64,000 nucleotides of DNA from the NCBI RefSeq assembly GCF_021532375.1, contig NZ_JAKGAP010000040.1:1-64000 (forward strand), given 5' to 3'. Below, in pieces: positions 1-8,325 of this stretch. The stretch is from Paenibacillus alkaliterrae (GTDB lineage: Bacteria; Bacillota; Bacilli; Paenibacillales; Paenibacillaceae). The notes under the pieces were generated by a model that made no database searches, was not told the DNA's origin, and saw only the letters and a list, made by a program, of their open reading frames with translations. Position 1 is the first letter of the stretch, and each line of letters opens with the position of its first letter. A program made the translations under genes and the position numbers.

Positions 1-375
1 CGCTTCCGCTTGCTCAAGGATCCCACGATTCTGGATGCCATCTATTTGAAGCAACCCAAGCGGATCGAGGCGCTAGGAACGGTGTTTATCATGGCGTTGC
101 TTCTCAACGGTCTTCTGGAATGGCGTGTTCGGGAGAATATGAAGCAAGAAACGGAGCCTCTCATTCTGCCGGGTAAACGCAAAAGCTTCAACCCAACGGC
201 AGAGATGCTGCTTGCGATGCTGAAAAGTATTCAAGTCATTAGGGTACAGATAGATGGTCACACGATTCGAACCGTATCTGCCCATGTAAATGACAATGTG
301 AAGCGAGTCGTACGGCTGGCCGGCTACGATATGGCTATCTACACCGCGCAATCTGTCGAAACAGCCGGTAGATAG
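1..375 (+). mobile_element. Transposase C-terminal end, IS1634-like (cut by window edge)
   Basis: The frame is open from the first base and ends at a TAG at 373-375, so the gene starts outside the window. The visible ~124 residues carry the RFRLLKDP...LKQPKRIEAL...LLLNGLLEWRVR pattern that I associate with the C-terminal part of IS1634-type (DDE, IS4 superfamily) transposases. Its job would be cut-and-paste transposition. No catalytic residue can be checked because the core lies upstream. A perfect 8-bp inverted repeat (CAGGGCGG, 384-391; CCGCCCTG, 395-402) follows directly and may be its terminator or part of the IS end. Family assignment is by pattern memory only. Confidence 0.6.
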
Positions 376-677
376 AATCGCAGCAGGGCGGATTCCGCCC
401 TGGCCCTGTCGAATTCAATCGCCATGTGTTGAAAAAACGCTAGAAATGACGATGGTGCGTGAATTCACGAATTTCATAAAAAATATTGGTTATTATATCT
501 CGTCATGTCATATTTTTTCATGCGAAAAGTGAGCTGTAAGCGGAAAATCCGCTTGAGGCATCTCTTTCTTTTTTTGAAATTTACACGATCTTAATACTGG
601 TTTTACACTGCCATAACCCTCAATACTTGGCACCAAGTTACGATAACAAAAAAATGTTCTTGGAGCGTGGGCCATTG
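376..677. other. Intergenic region between transposase and phosphonate operon
   Basis: No gene is visible. It holds the hairpin at 384-402, a second hairpin AAGCGGA-AAA-TCCGCTT at 538-554 followed by a T-rich run (561-575) that could terminate upstream transcription, and the PHO-box-like array at 580-607. The stretch 403-530 shows nothing I can name; it may contain the right end of the IS. Confidence 0.6.
580..607 (+). promoter_or_regulatory. Putative PHO box (PhoP binding repeats) upstream of the phn operon
   Basis: Three hexamers lie at exact 11-bp steps: TTTACA (580-585), TTAATA (591-596) and TTTACA (602-607), each separated by 5 bp. In Bacillus, PhoP binds direct TT(A/T/C)ACA repeats with about 5-bp spacing, so phosphate-starvation control of the downstream C-P lyase genes is the natural reading. 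A weak fourth unit (ATAACC, 613-618) is in phase. I cannot point to a convincing -10 box. Confidence 0.6.
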
Positions 678-1532
678 ATGAAAGTCGATTTGCATTGCCA
701 TACAAACATATCGGACTGTTCCTTGTCCTTCTGCGAGATTATAGATCTGGCCAAGCTGGAAGGCGTCGGTTGTTTAGCGATTACTAACCACGACACAACG
801 CAAGGTTTGGAAGAAATGGCCGAAGCGGGAAAGAGAGAAGGAGTGGAGATCATTCCCGGAATCGAGATATCCGCCTACGATTTCAGCAGAAACAGGAGAG
901 TACACATTCTCGGCTATTTTGTAGAACCGGGGCACCCCGCACTCGAGGAGTTGTGCGCTCCTCTGTTGGACATGCGCCATCATGCGTCTTATGTCATGGT
1001 AAACCGCTTGATCGAAGCCGGTTACAACATCACTTGGGAGCAAATCGCGAAGTATGCCTCCGGCGGAACGGGAGTTTACAAGCAGCACATTATGCACGCC
1101 TTGATTGACAGCGGCTACACAAGCTCGATTTATGGAGATGTGTATAGAAAGCTGTTCTCGCGCGGGCAGAATGGGGAAGCGCCGGGTATCGCATTCGTCC
1201 CTATGAAGTATGTGGATGCGCGGTCGGCGATTCGGGCGATTATACAAGCTGGAGGAATTCCGGTTCTCGCCCATCCCGGGCAATACGGCAATTTCGATGC
1301 CGTGCCGGAACTGGTTGAGAGCGGGTTGGCGGGCATTGAAGTATGGCATCCGTTGCACGGGTCCGAAGACGAAGCAAGAGCTAGGGAATACGCGGAGCAA
1401 TACGGGCTGATTATGACGGGCGGCAGTGATTTTCACGGATTTTACGGCGAAACGGACGCTGCTCTCGGCTGCAAGGATCCGGGAATCGAATGTGTGATCG
1501 CCCTAAAAGCCAAGAAAGGAGTTGTCGTTTGA
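678..1532 (+). CDS. PHP-domain phosphoesterase, probable PhnPP-like cyclic phosphate hydrolase
   Basis: A 284-residue PHP-superfamily protein. Metal-binding motifs are clear: DLHCHT (residues 4-9), NHDT with H38/D39, E63, an HPG near residue 198 and SDFHG near residue 250. PHP proteins use a two- or three-metal centre to hydrolyse phosphate esters. As first gene of a C-P lyase operon that shows no phnP or phnN in this window, it may act like the Eggerthella lenta PHP enzyme (PhnPP), which opens and dephosphorylates the cyclic ribose phosphate made by PhnJ; that role is inference from context. The ATG at 678 was chosen because it starts directly before the metal motif and has GGAG 12 bases upstream; an in-frame TTG at 627 lacks a ribosome binding site. 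Its stop overlaps the next start (TGATG). A generic nucleotide phosphatase remains possible. Confidence 0.75.
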   Translation: MKVDLHCHTNISDCSLSFCEIIDLAKLEGVGCLAITNHDTTQGLEEMAEAGKREGVEIIPGIEISAYDFSRNRRVHILGYFVEPGHPALEELCAPLLDMRHHASYVMVNRLIEAGYNITWEQIAKYASGGTGVYKQHIMHALIDSGYTSSIYGDVYRKLFSRGQNGEAPGIAFVPMKYVDARSAIRAIIQAGGIPVLAHPGQYGNFDAVPELVESGLAGIEVWHPLHGSEDEARAREYAEQYGLIMTGGSDFHGFYGETDAALGCKDPGIECVIALKAKKGVVV

Positions 1533-1675
1533 TGCAGCATATTCATCTTCCCCGTGCGGAAGTCATGCTTTCGGCCGAGCCTCTCATTCATGAGACGAGC
1601 ACTGTGTATAACAGCCGTATCTGCGAATGGACGTCCATCGGCGCTTTCAACAAAATTACGATGTCCGGGGAGTGA
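1532..1675 (+). pseudogene. Truncated phosphonate-associated hexapeptide transferase (N-terminus only)
   Basis: A 47-residue open frame whose ATG overlaps the stop of the PHP gene. The sequence LSAEPLIHETSTVYNSRICEWTSIGAFNKI matches the way the phosphonate-metabolism transferase hexapeptide family (the group known as phn_thr-fam, TIGR03308) begins: position label 'x-P-x-IHPTA' followed by the first left-handed beta-helix turns. A full protein is about 200 residues; here the frame stops at a TGA right after one turn and the regulator gene follows 7 bp later. I read it as a deletion remnant kept as a translational spacer. It could alternatively be a chance reading frame, but the match and coupled start argue against it. 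Confidence 0.55.
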
Positions 1676-1682
1676 TACGCCG

Positions 1683-2387
1683 ATGCAGGACGAAGTCCAG
1701 GATATTGTCGATAAATTCATATTCGATATTCGTGCCGGAATTTATGAGCCCGACGATAAGCTTCCTTCCGAGAATGAGCTGGCGGATCTGTTCAAGGTGC
1801 CGCGGATGACGGCGCGCAAAGCTTATGCCACCTTGCAAGAGTTAGGATATATCTATTCCAAGCAAGGCAAAGGGAGCTATGTCAAGAACCGAAGGCAGCA
1901 AATCCCTCTTGTGCTCTCGGGGAATATGAGCTTCAGCAAAAAAATGACGGAGTTCGGTTATAACTATCAATCCCGCAACATTTTCTGCGAAAAGGTTCCG
2001 TATAACAAGAAGATCTACCAGGAGCTTGAAGTCGGCGAGGAGACCTGGGTTTACCGGATCGGAAGATTGAGGTTGATCGAACAGCGGCCCATCGCGCTTC
2101 ATACCTCGTATGTGGCGGTAAGCAGTTTCGGCGATATTGCCGAAGCGGGCAGACACATTACATCGATGTTCGATTATTACAACAGCAAGGGCTATACCGA
2201 GCTCGAATCCAAAACAACCGAACTAAGCGTTGCGTTTCCTTCGAAGAACGAACGTGAGCTGCTGGAGTGTTCGAGCTTGGTACCTCTGTTAATGCTGGAA
2301 TCCGGCTGCGTGGACAAGCGAACAGGCAAAATATTGGAGCATACAAAAACGTTATACAGAAGTGACTACTTTACCTATGTCATTTAG
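1683..2387 (+). CDS. phnF: GntR-family regulator with UTRA domain, PhnF-like
   Basis: 234 residues. The N-terminal winged helix is typical GntR/HutC (PSENELADLFKVPRMTARKAYATLQELGYIYSKQGKGSYV, about residues 24-63). The remainder resembles the UTRA ligand-binding fold (RIGRLRLIEQRPIALHTSYV... then ...LLMLESGCVDKRTGKILEHTKTLYRSDYF). PhnF proteins repress phosphonate or phosphate-responsive genes. The ATG at 1683 has GGGGAG 9 bases upstream; a longer reading from 1554 runs through the hexapeptide remnant in another frame and is rejected. It sits inside the operon immediately before phnG, so it is probably autoregulated. The exact effector is not deducible. Confidence 0.8.
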   Translation: MQDEVQDIVDKFIFDIRAGIYEPDDKLPSENELADLFKVPRMTARKAYATLQELGYIYSKQGKGSYVKNRRQQIPLVLSGNMSFSKKMTEFGYNYQSRNIFCEKVPYNKKIYQELEVGEETWVYRIGRLRLIEQRPIALHTSYVAVSSFGDIAEAGRHITSMFDYYNSKGYTELESKTTELSVAFPSKNERELLECSSLVPLLMLESGCVDKRTGKILEHTKTLYRSDYFTYVI

Positions 2388-2412
2388 ACCGGCTTATGAG
2401 GAGGAACTGGGA

Positions 2413-2841
2413 ATGCAACGGAAGAGGCGGACCGAGATTTTAATTAACGGCTCCAGAGAGATCCCCGCGCGATTGGCGCAGCAAATCGCCGGCCGATACG
2501 AAGTGAACACGATCGAAGAGCCCAATAACGGTCTGGTCATGATCAAGGCAAGAGAAACGGCGAAGAAAAGCTTGTTCTATTTGGGAGAAGTGTTCGTCAC
2601 GGAATGCAAAGTGCAAATCGGCGGCGCAATCGGTTTAGGGATCGTAAAAGGGCATGAGCCTGAATTGGCTTACCAGCTTGCCGTCATCGACGCAGCCTAT
2701 CAGGCGGGGCTGGATGAAACCGGGCACTGGCAGGAAGTGTTGACAGCGAAAGAGCATGAGATCGATCAAAGGAGAAAGGCGCGACAAAGCAAGATTTTGC
2801 AAACGAAAGTGATTTTCGAAACGATGGACGACGGCGAGTAA
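2413..2841 (+). CDS. phnG: C-P lyase subunit PhnG
   Basis: 142 residues, the usual size for PhnG (about 150). PhnG is part of the cytosolic PhnGHIJ core that transfers the alkylphosphonate to the C1 of the ATP ribose (with PhnI, PhnH, PhnL). The diagnostic stretch GEVFVTECKVQIGG...LGIVKGHEPELAYQLAVIDAAY is present. The ATG at 2413 has GAGGAGGAA 7 bases upstream; a longer frame from 2362 would overlap the phnF stop and has no ribosome binding site. phnH follows after 13 bp. Confidence 0.9.
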   Translation: MQRKRRTEILINGSREIPARLAQQIAGRYEVNTIEEPNNGLVMIKARETAKKSLFYLGEVFVTECKVQIGGAIGLGIVKGHEPELAYQLAVIDAAYQAGLDETGHWQEVLTAKEHEIDQRRKARQSKILQTKVIFETMDDGE

Positions 2842-2854
2842 AGGAGAGCTGCGG

Positions 2855-3451
2855 ATGCAACTGAATATAGTTCATGACACACAGATCGCGTACAGGAAAT
2901 TAGTCGACTCGATGTCCAGGCCCGGAACCATCTCCCATTTCGGAGAGCAGGCAAACCTTATCGGAATGGAAGCGGGCTGCTATGGTACGACGGTTCTTCT
3001 GGCAATGGTGCTGTTGGATACGGAAGTGACGTTCAAGATATGTTCGGAACGGGAAGAAGAGCTCGCGAAGCTGTTTAACCGGTTAACGTATGCGAGAGAG
3101 GCGGAGGCGGCGGCCGCCGATTTCATCTTCGTGCTTAACGATACAAAGCCTGATCAATTGGAACAGGCGCTTCATGCGGCCAAAACAGGAGATCTGGTCA
3201 ATCCTCACGTATCGGCGACACTAATTGTGGAAGCGGAGACGCTCACGAATGATACGGACTTAGTGCTGACAGGGCCAGGCATTAAAGAAGCGAACGGGCT
3301 GCGGATCGTAACGGACGGATGCTGGCTGGAGCTTCGAAATGAGAAGAATAGCGAATATCCGACGGGCATCGATATGATCTTTGTCGACCGGGACAACCAA
3401 GCGGTATGTCTTCCGCGGACGACTCAAATTAGAAAGCGGGTGAACGATTAA
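2855..3451 (+). CDS. phnH: C-P lyase subunit PhnH
   Basis: 198 residues, normal for PhnH. Begins with the family pattern HDTQIAYRKLVDSMSRPGTI and ends with SEYPTGIDMIFVD...AVCLPRTTQI. PhnH is a PLP-transferase-like fold protein lacking cofactor that dimerises within the PhnGHIJ core complex and is needed for the phosphonate transfer step. AGGAGAGCTGCGG precedes the ATG. The TAA stop overlaps the phnI ATG (TAATG), implying translational coupling. Confidence 0.92.
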   Translation: MQLNIVHDTQIAYRKLVDSMSRPGTISHFGEQANLIGMEAGCYGTTVLLAMVLLDTEVTFKICSEREEELAKLFNRLTYAREAEAAAADFIFVLNDTKPDQLEQALHAAKTGDLVNPHVSATLIVEAETLTNDTDLVLTGPGIKEANGLRIVTDGCWLELRNEKNSEYPTGIDMIFVDRDNQAVCLPRTTQIRKRVND

Positions 3452-4575
3452 TGGGTTATGTTGCCGTCAAAGGCGGAACGCTCGCCATCGAAGAATCGAT
3501 CCGGCGCTTGAAATACGAGAGAGTGAAAAAAGGCAAGGTGCTGGATGTCGAGTCGGTAGAGTGCGGGATGAGAGGGTTGATCGACCAGGTCATGTCGGAG
3601 AGCAGTTTATACGGTGAAACGCTTGCGGCGATCGCCATTAAGCAAGCTGAAGGCAACCCCGAAGAAGCCGTGTTTCTGATGAGGGCCTACCGGTCTACCT
3701 TGCCCAGAAAGCATTATTCCAGAACGGTTCATACCGGCGAAATGCGGGTCGAAAGAAGAATTTCAGCAAGCTTCAAGGATATTCCGGGAGGTCAGATATT
3801 AGGCGCAACGACCGATTTCATACACAGGCTGATCGATTTCGAGCTCATGAATGAAACGGAAGAAGAAGCGAAGATTTGGCTTTCGGCATTCGAGCGGCAG
3901 GTTGAATATGAAGCGGATGATACGGATCTGAACCGTTTGCCCAAAGTGTCGGATTATTTGCGCGCGGAAGGTCTGATCGCCGACTGCGGGAACGACGATC
4001 AAGAGCCGGATGATGTGACGAGAACAAGCTTGAAATTTCCCGCCAGCCGCAGCGAAATTCTGCAAGTGCTGACCAGAGGGCAAACCGGCGCCGTCACGGC
4101 TTTCGCATATGCCGTCATTCGGGGGTACGGGCAATTGCATCCGACCGTCGGCGAACTGCGCGTCGGAGACTTGCCGGTATGCATCGACGACCCGATCGGC
4201 CGGTCCGACCCGGATGACGCTTATTATATAGGCGATGTCAAAGTGACCGAGGTCGAAATGCTCATTCCGGTCACGGTCGAGAAGGAACACGGGAAGAAAG
4301 AGCTCGAGTTTGATATCGGATACGGCGTCTGTTTCGGACAGAATGAAACCAAAGCGATTGCAATGGGAATTTTGGACAACAGCTTGAGCGCGAAGCATCC
4401 CGAGTATCCGAGCCAAAACCAGGAGTTCGTCCTTTATCATATCGATTCCGTTGAAGCGACCGGTTTCGTGTCCCACCTGAAAATGCCGCATTACGTCACC
4501 TTTCAGTCGAAACTGGACAGTGTCCGCAAGACGAGGAAGAGTAAAACAGAGAGACAAGAGGTGGGGAGTCCGTGA
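3451..4575 (+). CDS. phnI: C-P lyase core subunit PhnI (nucleosidase)
   Basis: 374 residues (E. coli PhnI is about 354). PhnI displaces adenine from ATP and, with PhnG/H/L, installs the phosphonate on ribose C1. Recognisable segments are MGYVAVKGGTLAIEESI at the start, LRAYRSTLPRKHYSRTVHTGEM-type sequence near residues 72-90, the GAVTAFAYAVIRGYGQLHPTVGELRVGDLPV block near residues 211-245, and GYGVCFGQNETKAIAMGILD near 290-310. Starts by ATG overlap with phnH; its end overlaps the GTG of phnJ by 4 bases. Confidence 0.92.
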   Translation: MGYVAVKGGTLAIEESIRRLKYERVKKGKVLDVESVECGMRGLIDQVMSESSLYGETLAAIAIKQAEGNPEEAVFLMRAYRSTLPRKHYSRTVHTGEMRVERRISASFKDIPGGQILGATTDFIHRLIDFELMNETEEEAKIWLSAFERQVEYEADDTDLNRLPKVSDYLRAEGLIADCGNDDQEPDDVTRTSLKFPASRSEILQVLTRGQTGAVTAFAYAVIRGYGQLHPTVGELRVGDLPVCIDDPIGRSDPDDAYYIGDVKVTEVEMLIPVTVEKEHGKKELEFDIGYGVCFGQNETKAIAMGILDNSLSAKHPEYPSQNQEFVLYHIDSVEATGFVSHLKMPHYVTFQSKLDSVRKTRKSKTERQEVGSP

Positions 4576-5441
4576 AAATCGCTTACAACTTTGCGTTTTT
4601 TGATGAAGGGTCGAAGCGGGAAATCAGGCGTGCCACGTTAAAAGCGATCGCCATTCCGGGTTACCAGGTGCCGTTCGCCTCAAGAGAGATGCCGATCGCC
4701 CGCGGCTGGGGCACCGGCGGTTTGCAGCTGACGCTTTCTCTCATCGGTAAGAACGACGTGCTGAAAGTGATCGACCAAGGGGCCGATGAGTCGGTGAACG
4801 CGGTCAATATCAAGAAGCTCGTGACCGGAACGACAGGCGTGAAAACCGTGGAGGTCACGGCTGAAGCCACCTTGATTCAATCCAGGCACCGCATTCCGGA
4901 AATTCCGCTGAAGGAACATCAGATTCTGGTACTGCAGGTCCCGCTGCCGGAACCGCTGAGATACTATGAGCCGAGCGAATTCGTCACCAAGAGATTGCAC
5001 GCGGAGAAGGAATACAGCGGTGCGTGGCTGATGCTGTTCGAGCAAATTATGAAGTACGGCAACATGTCTTCCGGCGCCGACCATCCCGTTATGGTGCACG
5101 ACAGGTATGTCATGGCGCCGAGCCCGATTCCCCGGTTCGACAATCCGAAGATGAACTATTCGAATGCCTTGATTTTGCTTGGAGCGGGCCGTGAGAAGAA
5201 GGTGTATGCCGTGCCTCCGTATACGAAGGTGGTGTCCTTGGCTTTTGACGATTATCCGTTCGAGGCGGAGCGGTTTGACGGCATGAGCTGCCGGTTGTGC
5301 GGAGCCGCGGGCGTGTTCCTGGATGAATTGATTCATGAGGAGACGGGGGAGACGTACCATCAATGCAATGACACCAGCTTCTGTTTATCCCGGTTAAACT
5401 CAGTCTCCGCAAAATACCAGGAGGTGCCGCTGAATGAATGA
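4572..5441 (+). CDS. phnJ: C-P lyase radical SAM subunit PhnJ
   Basis: 289 residues. PhnJ is the radical SAM enzyme that cleaves the C-P bond of ribose-1-phosphonate-5-phosphate, releasing the alkane and leaving a 1,2-cyclic phosphate. All key residues are in place: the non-canonical cluster cysteines C240, C243, C265 and C271 (same CxxC-x21-C-x5-C spacing as E. coli 241/244/266/272) and the radical glycine equivalent at G30 in IPGYQVPF. The RFDNPKMNYSNAL and GAGREKKVYAVPP blocks are also typical. Start is GTG at 4572, inside the end of phnI with GGTGGGGAG upstream. Looks fully functional. Confidence 0.95.
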   Translation: MKIAYNFAFFDEGSKREIRRATLKAIAIPGYQVPFASREMPIARGWGTGGLQLTLSLIGKNDVLKVIDQGADESVNAVNIKKLVTGTTGVKTVEVTAEATLIQSRHRIPEIPLKEHQILVLQVPLPEPLRYYEPSEFVTKRLHAEKEYSGAWLMLFEQIMKYGNMSSGADHPVMVHDRYVMAPSPIPRFDNPKMNYSNALILLGAGREKKVYAVPPYTKVVSLAFDDYPFEAERFDGMSCRLCGAAGVFLDELIHEETGETYHQCNDTSFCLSRLNSVSAKYQEVPLNE

Positions 5442-6279
5442 TTTTGAATCGCCGATTTTATCGGTCAAAAATCTGAATAAGCAATATGGCGCCGGATGCG
5501 GTCATTGCCGAACGGGTGATGAGGAACGCTTGATGAAAAATTACTGCCCGAAATGCGGCACCGTATACGCATGCCGGCACATCTCGTTCGATCTATATCC
5601 CGGCGAGGTGTTCGGTATCGTAGGGGAAAGCGGGAGCGGCAAATCGACGTTGATGCAATGCTTGTATTTCGATCAGGACGTCACCGGTGGAGAAGCGTAT
5701 ATCCGCACCTACAAGAACGGGGAAGTGAATTTGTTCGGGGAGTCCTCCCAGCAAAAGCGGCACATCCGCAATCATCAGATGGGCAAGGTGTACCAAAACC
5801 CCGTTCTCGGATTAAGGATGGGCTTCTCCTCGATCGGCAATATCGCGGAAAAATTGATTGCGGCCGGAAGCAGGAACGTCGGAGCTATGGAAGGGAGGGG
5901 ACGCACGCTTCTCGAGCACGTGAATATCCCTGTCCGCCGAATGAAAGAACCGCCGAAAAATTTCTCGGGAGGCATGCAGCAGCGCGTTCAAATTGCGAAG
6001 GCGTTGTCGAACAACCCGCCGATTCTTCTGCTCGATGAAGTGACAACCGGACTGGACCTTTCCGTTCAAGCCAGCGTATTGGATTTGATCAAAAAGCTCC
6101 AGAGGCAGCTCAATATCAGCATCATCATCGTTTCGCACGATTTGGGAGTGATCCGGATGCTGGCGGACCGGACGATGGTCATGCTGGACGGCAGGGTCAT
6201 CGAATACGGCTTGACGGACCAAATTTTGGAGGATCCTCAGCACCGCTACACGCAGCAGCTGGTTCATTCGCTGCTATGA
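5434..6279 (+). CDS. phnK: C-P lyase ATPase PhnK with Cys4 insertion
   Basis: 281-residue ABC ATPase: Walker A GESGSGKST (about 64-72), signature FSGGMQQRVQIAKAL, Walker B ILLLDEVTTGLDLS, H-loop SHDLG. PhnK docks on the PhnGHIJ core. Relative to E. coli PhnK (about 252 residues) it has a longer N-terminal part between the first strand and the Walker A region carrying C22-x2-C25-x12-C38-x2-C41 plus C47, which looks like a zinc-ribbon-type knuckle. I recall similar cysteine pairs in other Firmicute PhnK proteins but cannot verify this. Overlaps phnJ by 8 bases; AGGAGG at 5420 supports the ATG at 5434. Confidence 0.9.
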   Translation: MNDFESPILSVKNLNKQYGAGCGHCRTGDEERLMKNYCPKCGTVYACRHISFDLYPGEVFGIVGESGSGKSTLMQCLYFDQDVTGGEAYIRTYKNGEVNLFGESSQQKRHIRNHQMGKVYQNPVLGLRMGFSSIGNIAEKLIAAGSRNVGAMEGRGRTLLEHVNIPVRRMKEPPKNFSGGMQQRVQIAKALSNNPPILLLDEVTTGLDLSVQASVLDLIKKLQRQLNISIIIVSHDLGVIRMLADRTMVMLDGRVIEYGLTDQILEDPQHRYTQQLVHSLL

Positions 6280-6311
6280 TTCACAGATGATCGAGGAAAG
6301 AGGGGGAGAAC

Positions 6312-7493
6312 GTGTATCTCATAACGGGCGGACGAATCATTACGGAGGAAGCGGTATTGGACGGCTATGATTTGTTGATCGACGGCAATCAAATTTCCAG
6401 AATCGCCAGTCGGGGAGAGTTGGAGCTTGACGGCGGCGTGGAGGTCATCAACGCGGAAGGCGGGTACGTCTCGCCGGGATTCATCGATTTGCATTCCGAT
6501 TATATTGAGCATATGGCCGCGCCGAGGCCCACATCGCTGATGGACTTCAACCTCAGCATCAGGGAGACGGAGAAGGAATTAATCACCCACGGCATTACCA
6601 CCATGTATCATTCGCTCTCTTTATTCAAGGGCTCCGAATACGCTTATAAGCCGATTCGGGAGCCGGAGAACGTGAAACGGTTAATTGACATTATCGACCG
6701 GACCCACCGGAGCAAGCATCTGGTCCGCCACCGTTTCCATGCCCGGTTCGAAATCGACAATGTCGAAGAAATCGCCAACTTGAAATCTTTTATGGCGGAG
6801 AAGAAAGTACACCTCGTTTCCTTTATGGATCATACCCCGGGCCAAGGGCAATATCGCTGTCTGGAAGTGTTCCGCGCTACGGTCAAAGGGTATGACAATC
6901 TGGATGATGAAGAAATCGAGCGGATTATCGACAGGCATCAACGGAAGGAGAAGCTGACCATTGACGGGATCAGGGAGCTGGCGCAATTTGCCCGGGAGCA
7001 TCAAATTGCGGTCGCCTCTCACGACGACGATTCCATTGACAAATTGGAGCTTGTGCAAAGCTTCGGGGCGGTTATCAGCGAATTTCCGATTACATTGGAG
7101 ATTGCGATGAAAGCCAAAGAGAAAGGAATGCACACCGTCGCCGGCGCTCCGAACGTGCTCTTGGGCGGTTCCCACAGCGGCAATTTATCGGCGGCGGAAG
7201 CGATCCGAAAGGGCAGCATCGATATATTGTGCAGCGATTATTACCCGGCCGCCATGCTTCACGCCGTCTTTGAACTGCACCGGAATCACGGCATGGATCT
7301 TGCCGAAATGTTTAAGCTGGTGACGGTCAATCCTGCCAAGGCCGTAAAACTGGACCATGAAATCGGATCGATCCGGGAAGGCAAGAAGGCGGATTTGTTA
7401 ATTATCGAAAAAATCGAGCCGGATTTTCCGGTGGTCACTTCGGTCTTTGTCGATGGAAGGCTCATACAAAAAACGAATTACCGAGTCGGTTGA
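6312..7493 (+). CDS. phnM: Ribosyl phosphonate triphosphate diphosphatase PhnM
   Basis: 393-residue amidohydrolase-superfamily enzyme. PhnM removes pyrophosphate from alpha-D-ribose 1-alkylphosphonate 5-triphosphate before PhnJ acts. Signature blocks: GFIDLHSDYIEHMAAPRP (about 55-72, metal ligands), VSFMDHTPGQGQY, VASHDDDS near residue 236, GAPNVLLGGSHSGNLSA and CSDYYPAAMLHAVF with a C-terminal KADLLIIE. Length equals the family norm (about 378-395). GTG start at 6312 with AGGGGGAG 6 bases upstream. Here phnM precedes phnL, the reverse of E. coli order. Confidence 0.93.
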   Translation: MYLITGGRIITEEAVLDGYDLLIDGNQISRIASRGELELDGGVEVINAEGGYVSPGFIDLHSDYIEHMAAPRPTSLMDFNLSIRETEKELITHGITTMYHSLSLFKGSEYAYKPIREPENVKRLIDIIDRTHRSKHLVRHRFHARFEIDNVEEIANLKSFMAEKKVHLVSFMDHTPGQGQYRCLEVFRATVKGYDNLDDEEIERIIDRHQRKEKLTIDGIRELAQFAREHQIAVASHDDDSIDKLELVQSFGAVISEFPITLEIAMKAKEKGMHTVAGAPNVLLGGSHSGNLSAAEAIRKGSIDILCSDYYPAAMLHAVFELHRNHGMDLAEMFKLVTVNPAKAVKLDHEIGSIREGKKADLLIIEKIEPDFPVVTSVFVDGRLIQKTNYRVG

Positions 7494-7511
7494 CGGAAAG
7501 CGGGAAGATCA

Positions 7512-8228
7512 ATGAAATCCATACTGACGATAGAGAACTTGTCGAAGTCGTTCACGCTTCATAACTTGAATAAACATATCCGCGCCTTGGACCGCATCGA
7601 TTTGGATGTGAAGGAAGGCGAATTTGTCGGTATTACCGGAAAGAGCGGCAGCGGAAAATCCACGATATTGAAGAGCATTTACCGCACATATGCGATCAAA
7701 GGGGGGGATATATGGTACGCGTCGAAAAAATTCGACCGGATCAATTTGGCGGAAGCGTCGGAGCGGCAAATCGTTTATTTGCGCAAGCATGAAATCGGCT
7801 GCGTTTCCCAATTTTTGAATGTTATGCCGCGCACAACCGCAAGAGAGTTGGTCGAACAAGCGATCGCGGAGATGGGGAGCAGCGAGGACGCCGCCATGCG
7901 GGAAGCGGAAAAAATGCTGGCGCATTTTGAACTGGACGAGGAATTGTGGGACAGCTACCCTGCGACATTCTCGGGGGGCGAGAAGCTCCGGTTGAATATT
8001 GCCATAGCGATGGCGAAGCGTCCGAGATTGCTGCTGCTGGATGAACCGACGGCAAGTCTCGATAATTCTTCAAAGATAAAAGTTAAGATTTTGATTGAGC
8101 AGCTGATGAAAGAAGGAACAACGATGCTGGGGATTTTTCATGATCTTGAATTTATGAAAAACTTGTGCACCCGGGAATACCGTATCCAGGATGGCAAATT
8201 TTTACCTGGCGGCAATGTTGTATCTTAA
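7512..8228 (+). CDS. phnL: C-P lyase ATPase PhnL
   Basis: 238-residue ABC ATPase with Walker A GKSGSGKST (about 44-52), signature FSGGEKLRLNIAIAMA, Walker B LLLLDEPTASLDN and H-loop FHDLEF. PhnL binds PhnK on the core complex and is required for the initial ribosyl transfer step. The GGDIWY and ELVEQAIAEMG segments are typical of PhnL rather than PhnK. Start ATG at 7512 has GGAAAGCGGG upstream. It closes the catalytic block; a 97-bp AT-rich gap separates it from the transporter genes. Confidence 0.9.
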   Translation: MKSILTIENLSKSFTLHNLNKHIRALDRIDLDVKEGEFVGITGKSGSGKSTILKSIYRTYAIKGGDIWYASKKFDRINLAEASERQIVYLRKHEIGCVSQFLNVMPRTTARELVEQAIAEMGSSEDAAMREAEKMLAHFELDEELWDSYPATFSGGEKLRLNIAIAMAKRPRLLLLDEPTASLDNSSKIKVKILIEQLMKEGTTMLGIFHDLEFMKNLCTREYRIQDGKFLPGGNVVS

Positions 8229-8325
8229 ATAAAAATTTATATCCTACTAACAATGTGTTGATATAAGGCTTGTATATTTATTTTGTACAAAGAAATCGGT
8301 TGAAATAGGAGAGAGGAGATTTACT

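Noticed and set aside
5553-6038. 161-codon frame inside phnK
   Set aside because: Out-of-frame shadow of phnK, which carries all ABC motifs.
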